From Dyella sp. A6 (GTDB taxonomy: Bacteria > Pseudomonadota > Gammaproteobacteria > Xanthomonadales > Rhodanobacteraceae), in assembly GCF_036320485.1 (NCBI RefSeq), contig NZ_CP132911.1, positions 3,224,001 to 3,288,000 of the forward strand: a stretch of DNA of 64,000 bases, written 5' to 3'. The position numbers and the translations under genes were made by a program. The notes beneath the pieces are model-generated. The model searched no databases. It saw only the letters and a list, made by a program, of their open reading frames with translations, and was not told the DNA's origin. Shown in pieces: positions 1 to 11,070 of the stretch (position 1 is its first letter; every line of letters begins with the position of its first letter).

Positions 1-2
1 TG

Positions 3-98
3 GTCGCCGGCCTGTACGGCGGCCTCACCACCTCGCGCCGGGTGCTATGGATACAGGCCCTGCCGGCGGCCATCGCGCTGGCACTGCTGCTGGCATGA
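3..98 (+). CDS. C-terminal end of an unidentified membrane protein (partial)
   Basis: The frame is open from the left edge and stops at TGA 96-98. The last residues (PAAIALALLLA) form a hydrophobic helix, so this is probably the final membrane segment of an inner-membrane protein. Its stop overlaps the start of the M24 peptidase as ATGA (95-98), which argues that the two are co-translated. Only about 31 residues are visible, too few to assign a family. Confidence 0.5.
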   Translation, partial: VAGLYGGLTTSRRVLWIQALPAAIALALLLA

Positions 99-805
99 AC
101 CGGACCGAAGCCAGCATGCGCCAGCCCACCCGTGAGGCCGTCGGCAAGCGCTTCGACCCGGCCCTGATGCAGCAGGCCCGCGCCAAGAGCTGGGCCGCAC
201 TGCACGCCATCAGTGCGCGGATGCATCCGGGCATCAGCGAACCCGAGGCGCACGCCGAGGCCGACGCGGTGTTCCGCGCGCTAGGCGTCGAACGCCTGTG
301 GCACCCGGTAATCATCCGGATCGGCGAAAACACCACCCGGACCTTCCGCCAGCGCTCGAAGCCGGATGTCCGCCTGGGTGAAAACGACAGTTACTTCATC
401 GATCTCGGCCTGGTCTTCGACGGCCACGAGGGCGATGTCGGCGACACCTTCGTGACTGGCCGGGCGCCCGAACGCAAGGCCTGCGCCGAAGCCGCGCGCA
501 CGCTGTTCCACGAGGTCGCCGCCGCCTGGCGCGAGCGCGACCTGAGCGGACAGGCGCTGTACGCCTTTGCCGCCGAATGCGCCGAGGCCATGGGCTGGCG
601 CCTCAACCATGCGATCAAGGGGCACCGCGTCGGCGATTTCCCGCACTCGATCCACAAGGCCGGCGACCTTGGCGACCTGGACAACCCGCCAGCGGACGGC
701 CTGTGGATCCTGGAAATCCAGCTAGCCCACCCGAGCGAGCCGTTCGGCGCGTTCTTCGAGGACCTGCTGACGCGGCAGCCCCTGACTGACCCGCCTGCAA
801 CCTGA
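95..805 (+). CDS. M24-family metallopeptidase (Xaa-Pro aminopeptidase-like)
   Basis: A 236-residue protein with the pita-bread fold signature of M24 peptidases (methionine/Xaa-Pro aminopeptidases). The expected two-metal ligands can be followed in order: D103 (IDLG), D114 (EGDVGDTF), H177 and H184 (GHRVGDFPH), E207 (ILEI) and E222 (FFED). It is a stand-alone catalytic domain without the N-terminal creatinase-like domain of PepP, so the substrate is uncertain. The usual DxxRTF motif reads DVGDTF here, with Asp in place of Arg. The start at 95 was preferred over an in-frame ATG at 47 because it makes an ATGA overlap with the preceding gene and the protein sequence before it looks non-native. 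Confidence 0.8.
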   Translation: MNRTEASMRQPTREAVGKRFDPALMQQARAKSWAALHAISARMHPGISEPEAHAEADAVFRALGVERLWHPVIIRIGENTTRTFRQRSKPDVRLGENDSYFIDLGLVFDGHEGDVGDTFVTGRAPERKACAEAARTLFHEVAAAWRERDLSGQALYAFAAECAEAMGWRLNHAIKGHRVGDFPHSIHKAGDLGDLDNPPADGLWILEIQLAHPSEPFGAFFEDLLTRQPLTDPPAT

Positions 806-1173
806 ACGTCCTCGAAAAAGCCGCCCAGCCGAGTCCTGGCCGGCCTGCCGCGAACGCCCGAGTGCCCTGAAGCCCCACCACGACAGCACCTGCAGAGCCC
901 ACCGGCGCCCGGTCCGCCCTCTCGGCCCGGACCGTACCGGGCACCCGATCTGCCCGCGTGGAACACCCTCGCCTCAAGCGCTGCTACACTTATGGATCAG
1001 CTAAGCGAGGCAACCGGGCGAAACGACGCCTATTTCGCGCAGCTCGGCTGATTCGCCCTTTACCCGTTGGTTTCGCGCACGCGCCCGCCCCATTGAAAAA
1101 TGTCGCGGCGGCCGGCACGTGAGCGGTCCGACTCGCGCCTGTGTCCGCGCAGGCATTCACGGAACTCCACATC
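806..1173. other. 368-bp intergenic region with no gene seen
   Basis: I see no convincing coding frame, tRNA or strong hairpin here. The only promoter-like element is TACACT (985-990), a possible -10 box about 180 bp before the EF-G start, without a convincing -35. A GTG at 1141 is in frame with EF-G and would add 11 residues, but the family start is the ATG at 1174. Confidence 0.5.
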
Positions 1174-3315
1174 ATGGCCCGCCAGAAACCGCTGAACCTG
1201 TACCGCAACATCGGCATCATCGCCCATATCGACGCCGGCAAGACCACCACCACCGAGCGCGTGCTCTATTACACCGGCAAGAAGCACCAGATCGTCGACG
1301 TGCACGACACCAAGGACGGCAAGGGCTCGACCACCACCGACTATCTGGAGCAGGAGCGCAAGCGCGGCATCACCATCCAGTCGGCCGCCGTGTCGACCGA
1401 GTGGAAGGGCCACCAGATCAACGTGATCGACACCCCCGGGCACGTGGACTTCACCATCGAGGTGAACCGTTCGCTGCGCGTGCTGGACGGCGCCGTGGTG
1501 GTGTTCGACGGCGTGGCCGGCGTGGAACCGCAGACCGAGACCAACTGGCGCCTGGCCGACCAGTACAACGTGCCGCGCATGTGCTACATCAACAAGATGG
1601 ACCGCATCGGCGCCAGCTTCGCGCATTGCGTGAAGGGCATCCGCGAGCGCCTGGGCGCCAACGCGCTGCTGTGCCAAGTGCCGCTGGGCAGCCATGACGA
1701 CTTCATGGGCATGGTCGACCTGATCGCGGGCGTCGGTTACATCTGGCTGGGCGACGACAAGGACAGCAAGTGGGAAACCATTCCGCTGGACGAAGTCGCC
1801 GCGCACCCGCGCGTGCAGGCCCTGAGCAACGCCGCCGACAAGCAGTGGGTGGCCGACCTGGCCAAGCTGCGCGAGCAGAGCATCGAGAGCGCGGTCGAAG
1901 CCGACGACGAAGTGATGGACGCCTACCTGTCCACCGGCGAGACCCCCTCGCTGGAAACGCTGAAGAAGTGCATCCGCAAGGGCTGCGTGGCCGGCAATAT
2001 CGTGCCGGTGTTCTGCGGCTCGTCCTACCGCAACAAGGGCGTGCAGCAGCTGCTCGACGGCGTGATCGACTACATGCCGTACCCGGGCGAGAACGGCGGC
2101 ATCTCGATGGTGGACGAAGACGGCAACGTGATCGGCGAGCAGATCGTCACCGACGACGCACCGGTGCGCGCACTGGCGTTCAAGGTGATCAACGACCAGT
2201 TCGGCACGCTCACCTTCACCCGCATCTACTCCGGCGTGATCAAGAAGGGCGACACCCTGCTCAACGTCACCCGCGACAAGAAGGAGCGCATCGGCCGCAT
2301 CGTGGAAGTGCAGGCCAATGCCACCAAGGAAATCGACGAAGTCCGCGCGGGCGACATCTGCGCCTTCGTGTCGCTGAAGGAAACCGAGACCGGTGACTCG
2401 CTGACCGACCAGGCCCATCCGGTGCTGCTGGAGCGCATGCGCTTCCCCGACCCGGTGATCAGCGTGTCGGTGGAGCCGAAGAGCCGCAACGACATCGACA
2501 AGATGTCCACCGCGCTCTACAAGATGGTGAAGGCCGACCCGTCGCTGAAGATGGAAGTGGACAAGGAAACCGGGCAGACCGTGCTGAAGGGCATGGGCGA
2601 ACTGCACCTGGAAATCACCATCGACCGCATGAAGACCGAGCTGGGCGTGGAAGCCAACATGGGCAAGCCCAAGGTCAGCTTCCGCGAAGCCTTCGGCAAG
2701 ACGGTCGAGCACACCTACACCCACAAGAAGCAGTCCGGCGGGTCGGGCCAGTTCGCCGAAGTGAAGATGATCTTCGAGCCGGGCGAGTCGGGTTCGGGCG
2801 TGGTCTTCTCCGACGAGATCGTCGGCGGCCGCGTGCCGCGCGAATACATCCCGGCGGTCGAGCACGCGATCCGCACCGAGGCGCTGCAGGGCCAGGTGGC
2901 CGGTTACGAAGTGCTGGACTTCAAGGCACGCCTGGTGGACGGCAAGTTCCATGACGTCGACTCCTCGGCACTGGCCTTCGAAATCGCCGGCCGCGCCTGC
3001 TTCCGCGAAGCCCAGCGCATGTCGAACGCCAAGCTGCTCGAGCCGGTCATGAGCCTGGAAGTGGTAACCGAAGCCGACTACCTCGGCGACGTCATCGGCG
3101 ACATCAACCGTCGTCGTGGCTCGGTCAGCGAACAGGGCCACCGTGGCGCGCAGGCCTACGTGCAGGGCTTCGTGCCGCTGTCGGAAATGTTCGGCTACAT
3201 CAACTTCCTGCGTTCGGCCACCAGCGGCCGCGGCAACTTCACGATGATCTTCGATCATTACGAGGAAGTGCCGTCGCACCTGGTCGAGAAGCTTATGGAG
3301 AAGGAGGCGAAGTAA
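1174..3315 (+). CDS. fusA: Elongation factor G (EF-G), stand-alone copy
   Basis: A 713-residue ribosomal translocase GTPase. Visible motifs are G1 (AHIDAGKTT), switch II (DTPGH) and G4 (NKMD), followed by domains II-V including the C-terminal RRGSVSEQ and [14 protein letters not shown] stretches. Canonical EF-G is encoded in the str operon beside rpsG and tuf. None of these genes is nearby, so this may be a second copy. The switch I region carries [19 protein letters not shown] instead of the usual H-GAATMDWMEQEQERG type, which resembles mitochondrial EF-G1/spdEFG1 proteins. Start ATG 1174 matches the family N-terminus ([15 protein letters not shown]). The gene is monocistronic with a strong terminator behind it. 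EF-G identity is secure; its role relative to a main EF-G is inference. Confidence 0.93.
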   Translation: MARQKPLNLYRNIGIIAHIDAGKTTTTERVLYYTGKKHQIVDVHDTKDGKGSTTTDYLEQERKRGITIQSAAVSTEWKGHQINVIDTPGHVDFTIEVNRSLRVLDGAVVVFDGVAGVEPQTETNWRLADQYNVPRMCYINKMDRIGASFAHCVKGIRERLGANALLCQVPLGSHDDFMGMVDLIAGVGYIWLGDDKDSKWETIPLDEVAAHPRVQALSNAADKQWVADLAKLREQSIESAVEADDEVMDAYLSTGETPSLETLKKCIRKGCVAGNIVPVFCGSSYRNKGVQQLLDGVIDYMPYPGENGGISMVDEDGNVIGEQIVTDDAPVRALAFKVINDQFGTLTFTRIYSGVIKKGDTLLNVTRDKKERIGRIVEVQANATKEIDEVRAGDICAFVSLKETETGDSLTDQAHPVLLERMRFPDPVISVSVEPKSRNDIDKMSTALYKMVKADPSLKMEVDKETGQTVLKGMGELHLEITIDRMKTELGVEANMGKPKVSFREAFGKTVEHTYTHKKQSGGSGQFAEVKMIFEPGESGSGVVFSDEIVGGRVPREYIPAVEHAIRTEALQGQVAGYEVLDFKARLVDGKFHDVDSSALAFEIAGRACFREAQRMSNAKLLEPVMSLEVVTEADYLGDVIGDINRRRGSVSEQGHRGAQAYVQGFVPLSEMFGYINFLRSATSGRGNFTMIFDHYEEVPSHLVEKLMEKEAK

Positions 3316-3337
3316 GCCTTCGCTCTTCCTGTTCCAC

Positions 3338-3368
3338 AAAAAGCCCGGGGCACCACCCCGGGCTTTTT
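3338..3368 (+). terminator. Rho-independent terminator of the EF-G gene
   Basis: A perfect GC-rich stem (GCCCGGGG / CCCCGGGC) with a five-base loop is flanked by A5 and T5 tracts, starting about 22 bp after the EF-G stop. The A/T symmetry means it could also work in the reverse direction. Confidence 0.9.
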
Positions 3369-3446
3369 GCTTGCCGCCGCCGCAACCATCTGGCATTCCG
3401 CCGGTCGGTCGCATCAATCCCTCCCCTTCCCTGCTAGCGTTCGCGC

Positions 3447-4169
3447 ATGAACACCCCCACCGACCTACCCGACCTGCACTCGACGCTGCGGGACAACGGC
3501 TTCGCCTTTGTCGACGCCGATGCCATGCGCAACGCACTCGACGCGATTTCGCTGGACGACTGGCCCGCCTTCGCGGCCAGCTGGAACGACCTCGGTGACG
3601 ACACCTATCTCGCTGCCCGCGGTCGTCATCGCCGACGCCGGCACGCAGTGTTCGCCGCGGCTGCCGACGGCACGATCCGTCGCCAGCCGCACCAGCCGCA
3701 TTACCAGAGCCTGACCTACAACCGCCTGCAAGGCGACATCGAACGCTGGTTCGCGCCGGTGGAGCCCGCCATCACGGACAGCCGCAGCCTGCAGCGCGTC
3801 CTGGCGTTCTGTCGCGAAAGCTTCGGCCCGCTGTCGCCCGACGCCCGCAACTGGCACATCGAAGTCCACCAGTTCCGCATCGAGGCCCGCGCGGACGAGG
3901 CCGGCGAACCCACGCCCGAAGGGGTCCATCGCGACGGTGTCGATTACGTGCTGGTGCTGCTGGTCGACCGGGTCAACATCGAACGCGGCACCACCACCAT
4001 CCATGCGCCGGACGGACGGGAGCTGGGGCAGTTCACCCTCACCCATGCATTCGACGCCGCGCTGGTGGACGATCACCGCGTGTTCCACGGCGTCACCGCC
4101 GTGGTGCCGAAGGATCCGCTCCAGCCCGCCTACCGCGACGTGCTGGTGGTGACGTTCAAGGCGGCCTGA
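3447..4169 (+). CDS. 2-oxoglutarate/Fe(II) dioxygenase family protein
   Basis: A 240-residue protein resembling the 2OG-Fe dioxygenase family that includes L-isoleucine 4-hydroxylase. The iron triad is visible as H161-R-D163 (EGVHRDG) and H214 (RVFHGV), with R230 (YRDVLVVTF) placed to bind 2-oxoglutarate. No signal peptide or membrane segment is seen, so it is cytosolic. Known relatives hydroxylate free amino acids, but the substrate here cannot be read from sequence. It lies between EF-G and RF3, all on the same strand, though the EF-G terminator separates it from EF-G. A long antisense frame covers it but has the composition of a shadow. Confidence 0.8.
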   Translation: MNTPTDLPDLHSTLRDNGFAFVDADAMRNALDAISLDDWPAFAASWNDLGDDTYLAARGRHRRRRHAVFAAAADGTIRRQPHQPHYQSLTYNRLQGDIERWFAPVEPAITDSRSLQRVLAFCRESFGPLSPDARNWHIEVHQFRIEARADEAGEPTPEGVHRDGVDYVLVLLVDRVNIERGTTTIHAPDGRELGQFTLTHAFDAALVDDHRVFHGVTAVVPKDPLQPAYRDVLVVTFKAA

Positions 4170-4234
4170 GCCGCTGCCCGGCCCCGCTGCCGATCCACGC
4201 TACAATAAGCGGTTCGCATACCACCGAAACGCCC

Positions 4235-5836
<1,602 letters not shown>

Positions 5837-5984
5837 GACACAGCATCGCCATTCGGCGGGTGGTAATCGCTTCCTGCGGCTACCCACCACGCCGAACGGC
5901 GGTTAAGCTGCCTGCTGCCGCGGCGACCGCCGCCCCTGTGGCGACGGCCTTGCGTGGCGTTCCATCCAGGCACAGGTTGCAGGC

Positions 5985-8900
5985 ATGAACGGTTCGAGCA
6001 GCGCGAGACCCCGTCGATATTCCTGGCTTGCCCACCAGCCGATGCAGCACAAGATGCTGCTCGCAATCGGCCTGCTACTCGGCCTGTTCATGCTGGACAG
6101 CACCGTCACCCTGCATTCGCTGAACCAGGAAAGCTACAGCCGTCACTGGACCCAGCATACCTACCGGGTACTGCTGGAACTGGGCCAGGCGCAACGCGCG
6201 GCGGAATGGAGCGAAGGCTCGGTCCGAGGCTACCTGCTGAGCCCCGAACCGAACGGGCTGAGCGAGGTGCGGCAGAGCCTGGCGCTCATCACCAGCGACC
6301 TCGCCCGCCTGCGCAGCCTCACCTCGGACAACGCGCTGCAACAGACCCGCCTGGACCATATCGACACGATTGCCTCCGAATGGCGCCAAAGCGTGCAGCA
6401 GCAGGTGATCGACCCGATCAGCCGGCTCAGCGTGACCGCCGCGACCCGTTCGCAGGTGCTGGCGCCGATCCAGGATGCTTTCTGGGCCAGCAGCAACACA
6501 CGTATCGGCAACCTTTCCAGCGACCTGGAGCAGATGGCCGCCACCGAGCATGCCCTGCTGGCAAAGCGTGATGCACAGCTGGACGACAACTTCAGATTCA
6601 CGCAGCTGGCCAACGGGGTGTTCGCCGTGCTCGGGCTGCTGCTGGGGCTGGCGGTGCTGTCGATGACCGCCAGCATGATCACGCGGCCGCTGCGCCGGAT
6701 CACTGACCTGATGAACCGGCTGACCCGGCAGGAACGGGACGTCCAGATCCGTGGTGTCGAACGGCGCGACGAGATCGGCGAGATCGCGCGTGCACTCGAA
6801 GTGTTCAAGCAGATGGTGATTCAGACCCATGACCGGGTCTGGCTCAAGGGGCGCATCGCGGAAATCGCCCACAACCTGCAGGAAACCACCACGCACCGCG
6901 ACTTCGGCACGACCCTGACCGCCAAGCTCGGCCCGCTGCTGCAAGCCGGCGTGGGGCTGTTCTACAGCTACGACGAAAACTCGCAGCGACTCGATCTGCT
7001 GGGCAGCTACGGCCTGCGGCTGGGCAGCCCGGCATCGCCCAACTACGTGCCGGGCGAGGGCCTGGTGGGACAATGCGCGCAGAGCAGGCAGCTGATCGAA
7101 CTGGACGAGGTGCCACCGGACTACGTCGCGATCGATTCCGGCAGCGGCCACGCCAGACCCGGGCACATCACCATTCTGCCGGTACTGCTGCGCGACCATC
7201 TGCTGGGCGTGTTCGAAGTGGCCGGCTTCCACAAGCTGACTCCGCTGCAGCGTGAAATGCTCGACGAACTGCTGCCGACGGTGGCCCTGACCCTGGAGAA
7301 CCTCAACCGCGCAGTCACCACGCAGGACTTGCTGGAACAGTCCCGCGAGCAGGCCAACGAACTCCGCCTGTCCGGCGTGACCCTGCGCCAGCAGCAGGAC
7401 GCGCTGCGGACGGTCAACGACAACCTGCATCACAAGACGCTGGAACTGGAAGAGCAGTCGCAGCGCCTGCTTGCTTCGGAAGAGGAGCTGCGGGTGCAGG
7501 CGGAGGAGCTGCAGGAATCCAACGACGAGCTGCGCGAAAAGAGCCAGGCGCTGCACGAACAGACCCGTACCCTGCAGGTGCTGCAGCAGGAAACCGAGCA
7601 GAAGGCGCAGGAACTGGCCCAGGCCAGCCGCTACAAGAGCGAGTTCCTGGCCAACATGTCGCACGAATTGCGCACCCCGCTGAACAGCCTGCTGATCCTG
7701 TCGCACAGCCTGGCCGAAAACCGCGAAGGCAACCTCGATGCCGAACAGGTGGAGTCGGCGCAGATCATCCATGGCGCCGGCAGCAGCCTGCTCAAGTTGA
7801 TCAACGACATCCTCGACCTGTCCAAGATCGAGGCCGGCAAGATGGAACTGGTACTGGAAGACCTGCCGCTGACGCAGTTCACGCGACGCCTGCGCCGCAC
7901 CTTCGAGCACGTCGCGCGCGAGCGCAGCCTGAACTTCACGGTGTCGCTGGACGAAAGCCTGCCGGAATCCATCCATACCGACCCCACGCGATTGGAACAG
8001 GTGATCAACAACCTGCTGTCCAATGCGTTCAAGTTCACCGCGGAAGGCTCGGTGCAGGTGGCCATTGGTCGCCCGACCGAAGGCCAGGAGATCCCCGCTG
8101 CACTGGCCGACAAACCGCTGCTGGCGATACGCGTGCGCGACACCGGCATCGGCATCCCGCAGGACAAGCAGGCCCGTGTGTTCAACGCCTTCGAGCAGGT
8201 CGATGCCAGCACCAGCCGCCAGTACGGTGGCACCGGCCTGGGCCTGTCGATCTGCCGGCAGATGTGCGCGCTGCTGGGTGGCGAACTGCACCTGCGCAGC
8301 CAGCCCGGCGAAGGCAGCGAGTTCACCGTGCTGTTGCCCGAGCGCATCGAGGCACCGGCCGCAACCGCAACGACGACGGACCGCGAGACACCCGCGCCGC
8401 TGGCCACGCCGGCCCTGCAGACACCGCTATCCAACGGCATTCCGGACGACCGCGAGCGCCTCGCCGCAGGCGACGAGCCGATCCTGATCGTGGAAGACGA
8501 CCTGGCCTTCGCGCGCATCCTGGCCGGCATGGTCCGCGACAAGGGCTACAAGGTGCTGCATGCCGCCGACGGCGAGAGCGGATTCGGGCTGGCCCGACGC
8601 TACCGTCCGCTGGGCATCCTGCTCGACGTGATGCTGCCGGGCATGGACGGCTGGGCCGTGATCGAGCGCCTCAAGGAAGACCCCGCCACCCAGCACATCC
8701 CGGTGCATTTCCTTTCCGCCACCGGCGAGGTCTCACGCGGACTCGAGCTGGGCGCGGTCGGCTTCCTGACCAAACCGGTGAGCCGCGAGGCCATCGAGGA
8801 AGCCTTCGAGCGACTGCAGCACTTCGCCGCCGGACGCACCCGTCGCCTGCTGGTGGTGGAAGACGACGGCGGTGCCCGCCAGGTGGTGCGCAACCTGTTG

Positions 8901-9644
8901 CGGCACGACCAGGTGGAGATCGACGAAGCCGGCACGGCGGAACAGGCGCTGGAGATGATCGCGAGCACCGGCTACGACTGCATGGTGCTCGACCTCGGCC
9001 TGCCGGGGCTGTCCGGCCTGGAACTGCTGGAACGACTGGCGCAGCGCGGCAACGTGCCGCCGGTGGTCATCTATTCCGGCCGTGAGCTGAGTCACGAGGA
9101 AAACCTGCGGCTGCGCCAGTACACCGACAGTATCGTGATCAAGGGGGCCCGTTCGCCTGACCGGCTGCTCGACGAAGTCAGCCTGTTCCTGCACAGCATT
9201 CGCCGTCCCGGTGGTGCCCCGGCCGCACCGGAAGGCGATCCGGCCACCGACGGCGAACTGCAGGGTCGCCGCGTGCTGCTGGTGGACGACGACATGCGCA
9301 ACCTGTTCGCGCTGTCCAAGGTGCTGCGTAGCTGGGGTCTGCAGGTGGCGATGGCGCAGGACGGCTACAAGGCGCTGCAGGCTCTTGACCAGGAACCTCT
9401 GCCCGAGCTGGTGCTGATGGACATCATGATGCCCGGCATGGACGGTTTCGAAGCGATCCGCGCGATCCGCGAACAGCCGCGCCTCGCCGCGCTGCCGGTT
9501 ATCGCGCTCACCGCCAAGGCCATGCGCGGCGACCGCGAGCAATGCCTCGAGGCGGGTGCCAACGACTACCTGTCCAAACCGGTCGACCTGGACAAGCTGG
9601 CTTCGATGATCCGCGTGTGGCTGCGCGGCTCGACCCCGGCATGA
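5985..9644 (+). CDS. Hybrid sensor histidine kinase: CHASE3-like, HAMP, GAF, HisKA, HATPase, three receivers
   Basis: A 1219-residue membrane-anchored phosphorelay kinase. Order: TM1 (about 25-45); a periplasmic helical segment resembling CHASE3 (about 46-200, with SVRGYLLSPE); TM2 (about 207-228); HAMP; GAF (about 300-440); a long Glu/Gln-rich coiled coil (about 450-555); HisKA with H560 (MSHELRTPLNS); HATPase (N box, DTGIGIP, GGTGLGLS); then three receivers with phospho-acceptors D881 (LLDVMLPG), D1003 (LDLGLPG) and D1146 (MDIMMPG). It is the first gene of a four-gene operon whose members overlap by ATGA. No methyl-accepting receptor or CheA/CheW is present nearby, so this kinase is the likely signalling centre for the adjacent CheR and CheB (inference). 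Confidence 0.93.
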   Translation: MNGSSSARPRRYSWLAHQPMQHKMLLAIGLLLGLFMLDSTVTLHSLNQESYSRHWTQHTYRVLLELGQAQRAAEWSEGSVRGYLLSPEPNGLSEVRQSLALITSDLARLRSLTSDNALQQTRLDHIDTIASEWRQSVQQQVIDPISRLSVTAATRSQVLAPIQDAFWASSNTRIGNLSSDLEQMAATEHALLAKRDAQLDDNFRFTQLANGVFAVLGLLLGLAVLSMTASMITRPLRRITDLMNRLTRQERDVQIRGVERRDEIGEIARALEVFKQMVIQTHDRVWLKGRIAEIAHNLQETTTHRDFGTTLTAKLGPLLQAGVGLFYSYDENSQRLDLLGSYGLRLGSPASPNYVPGEGLVGQCAQSRQLIELDEVPPDYVAIDSGSGHARPGHITILPVLLRDHLLGVFEVAGFHKLTPLQREMLDELLPTVALTLENLNRAVTTQDLLEQSREQANELRLSGVTLRQQQDALRTVNDNLHHKTLELEEQSQRLLASEEELRVQAEELQESNDELREKSQALHEQTRTLQVLQQETEQKAQELAQASRYKSEFLANMSHELRTPLNSLLILSHSLAENREGNLDAEQVESAQIIHGAGSSLLKLINDILDLSKIEAGKMELVLEDLPLTQFTRRLRRTFEHVARERSLNFTVSLDESLPESIHTDPTRLEQVINNLLSNAFKFTAEGSVQVAIGRPTEGQEIPAALADKPLLAIRVRDTGIGIPQDKQARVFNAFEQVDASTSRQYGGTGLGLSICRQMCALLGGELHLRSQPGEGSEFTVLLPERIEAPAATATTTDRETPAPLATPALQTPLSNGIPDDRERLAAGDEPILIVEDDLAFARILAGMVRDKGYKVLHAADGESGFGLARRYRPLGILLDVMLPGMDGWAVIERLKEDPATQHIPVHFLSATGEVSRGLELGAVGFLTKPVSREAIEEAFERLQHFAAGRTRRLLVVEDDGGARQVVRNLLRHDQVEIDEAGTAEQALEMIASTGYDCMVLDLGLPGLSGLELLERLAQRGNVPPVVIYSGRELSHEENLRLRQYTDSIVIKGARSPDRLLDEVSLFLHSIRRPGGAPAAPEGDPATDGELQGRRVLLVDDDMRNLFALSKVLRSWGLQVAMAQDGYKALQALDQEPLPELVLMDIMMPGMDGFEAIRAIREQPRLAALPVIALTAKAMRGDREQCLEAGANDYLSKPVDLDKLASMIRVWLRGSTPA

Positions 9645-10504
9645 TGCGCGACATCGCCGCCATCGAGCGCGAGGTCATCGAAGTCGACTTGTTCGTGCGC
9701 GCCCTGCAACGGGCCTACGACTACGACTTCGGCCAGTATGCACCCGCGTCCCTGCAGCGCCGGATACGCCAGCTTGCGGTACAGCTGGAATGCCCCAGCA
9801 TCAGCGCACTGACCGCGCGTGCGCTGCACGAGCCCGAGCTGCTGCCGCGCCTGCTGGAAGGGCTGACGGTGCCGGTATCGGAAATGTTCCGCGACCCGGC
9901 CGTATTCCGCGCACTGCGCGAGCAGGTACTGCCGGTGCTGGCCTCGTATCCGCACATCAACATCTGGCAGGCCGGCTGCGCCCGCGGCGAGGAAGCCTAT
10001 TCGCTGGCGATCCTGCTGGAAGAAGCGGGACTGTACGAACGCAGCCGTATCTACGCCACCGATCTCAGCGCCGACGCGCTGCGACGTGCCGAGGAAGGCA
10101 TCTACTCGATGCAGGAAGCGCAGCAGTGGTCGCGCAATTACCAGGCGTCCGGCGGCACCCATTCGCTGGCCGACTACTATCGTGCCCGTTATGGCCTGCT
10201 GAAGCTTGACCAGCGATTGCGCCGCAACATCACGTTTGCCCAGCACAACCTGGTTTCGGACAAGGTGTTCTGCGAAGCGCACCTGGTGATGTGCCGCAAC
10301 GTGCTGATCTATTTTTCCAACCCGCTGCAGAACCGCTGCCTGGGGCTGTTCCGCGATTCGCTGGTGCGCGGCGGCTTTCTCTGCCTCGGGCTGCGCGAGA
10401 GCATCGACTACGCCAGCAATGCCGCACACTTCGTCGCACTTGATCCGCGCTTGCGCCTTTATCGACTGACGGGCCTACCGACTGCCACAGGCCTCGCCCG
10501 ATGA
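9641..10504 (+). CDS. cheR: CheR-type protein-glutamate methyltransferase
   Basis: A SAM-dependent methyltransferase of about 287 residues that in chemosensory systems methylates receptor glutamates. An N-terminal all-alpha CheR domain (about 1-75) is followed by the SAM-binding domain with QAGCARGEEAYSLAILL, the acidic ATDLS loop, and MCRNVLIYFS, all classic CheR motifs. The start at 9641 is chosen because it overlaps the kinase stop as ATGA; a longer in-frame ATG at 9542 lies inside the kinase gene and adds unrelated sequence. Its substrate is unclear because no MCP gene is in view. Confidence 0.9.
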   Translation: MMRDIAAIEREVIEVDLFVRALQRAYDYDFGQYAPASLQRRIRQLAVQLECPSISALTARALHEPELLPRLLEGLTVPVSEMFRDPAVFRALREQVLPVLASYPHINIWQAGCARGEEAYSLAILLEEAGLYERSRIYATDLSADALRRAEEGIYSMQEAQQWSRNYQASGGTHSLADYYRARYGLLKLDQRLRRNITFAQHNLVSDKVFCEAHLVMCRNVLIYFSNPLQNRCLGLFRDSLVRGGFLCLGLRESIDYASNAAHFVALDPRLRLYRLTGLPTATGLAR

Positions 10505-11070
10505 AGCAACCGCAGGCCATCGTCATCGGCTGCTCGTCCGGCGGGCTGGACGCGCTGCGGACCGTACTTGCCGGCCTCGACCCCGATCTGCCGCAGGCCG
10601 TGCTGGTGTGCTGCCATACCGGCTCGGAAACGGTGGAACTACTGTGCGGCCTGCTCGGCCGCGTCTCGACACTACCGGTCATCGAGGCGGAGGAGCGGCA
10701 TGCCGTGCTGGGCGGCACCGTGCAGCTCGCACCCAGCGGCTACCACCTGCTGATCGAGCGCGACCGCCACTTCGCACTTTCCGCCGACCCGAGGGTCAAC
10801 CACTCCCGGCCGTCGATCGACGTACTGCTCGCCTCCGCCAGTGCGGTATGGGGCGAGTCGCTGATCGGGGTCGTCATGACCGGCGCCAATGCCGACGGCG
10901 CCGACGGCCTGCGCCGGATGCGCGAGGCCGGCGGCATCGCCATCGTGCAGTCACCGGCCGACGCGGAGGTGTCCGCCATGCCACAGGCCGCGCTCGACCA
11001 GGCCGGCGCCGACTACTGCGTCGAACTTCACGCCATCGCTCCACTGCTCAACCGACTCTGCCTATCATGA
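10501..11070 (+). CDS. cheB: CheB-type methylesterase, catalytic domain only
   Basis: A 189-residue protein-glutamate methylesterase/deamidase domain. The catalytic triad can be placed at S12 (GCSSGG), H39 (VCCHTG) and the Asp of GANADGADGL. The usual N-terminal receiver domain is absent. Because the gene starts by a 4-bp ATGA overlap with cheR, this is an original short form rather than a truncation. Without its own receiver, control by phosphorylation must come from another protein or not occur at all (inference). It couples by ATGA to the following cyclase. Confidence 0.9.
   Translation: MKQPQAIVIGCSSGGLDALRTVLAGLDPDLPQAVLVCCHTGSETVELLCGLLGRVSTLPVIEAEERHAVLGGTVQLAPSGYHLLIERDRHFALSADPRVNHSRPSIDVLLASASAVWGESLIGVVMTGANADGADGLRRMREAGGIAIVQSPADAEVSAMPQAALDQAGADYCVELHAIAPLLNRLCLS

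Noticed and set aside
1060..3537. An 825-codon open frame antisense to EF-G
   Set aside because: It mirrors the EF-G gene and is rich in His, Ala, Leu and Val without domain signals. Such frames arise from strong third-position GC bias. The same applies to long antisense frames over the hybrid kinase (6075-8291) and fadE (12963-15743).
5852..5904. TTCGGCG / CGCCGAA inverted pair behind prfC
   Set aside because: The outer seven base pairs match, but inner pairing is broken, the loop is large and there is no T tract. It is not listed as a terminator.
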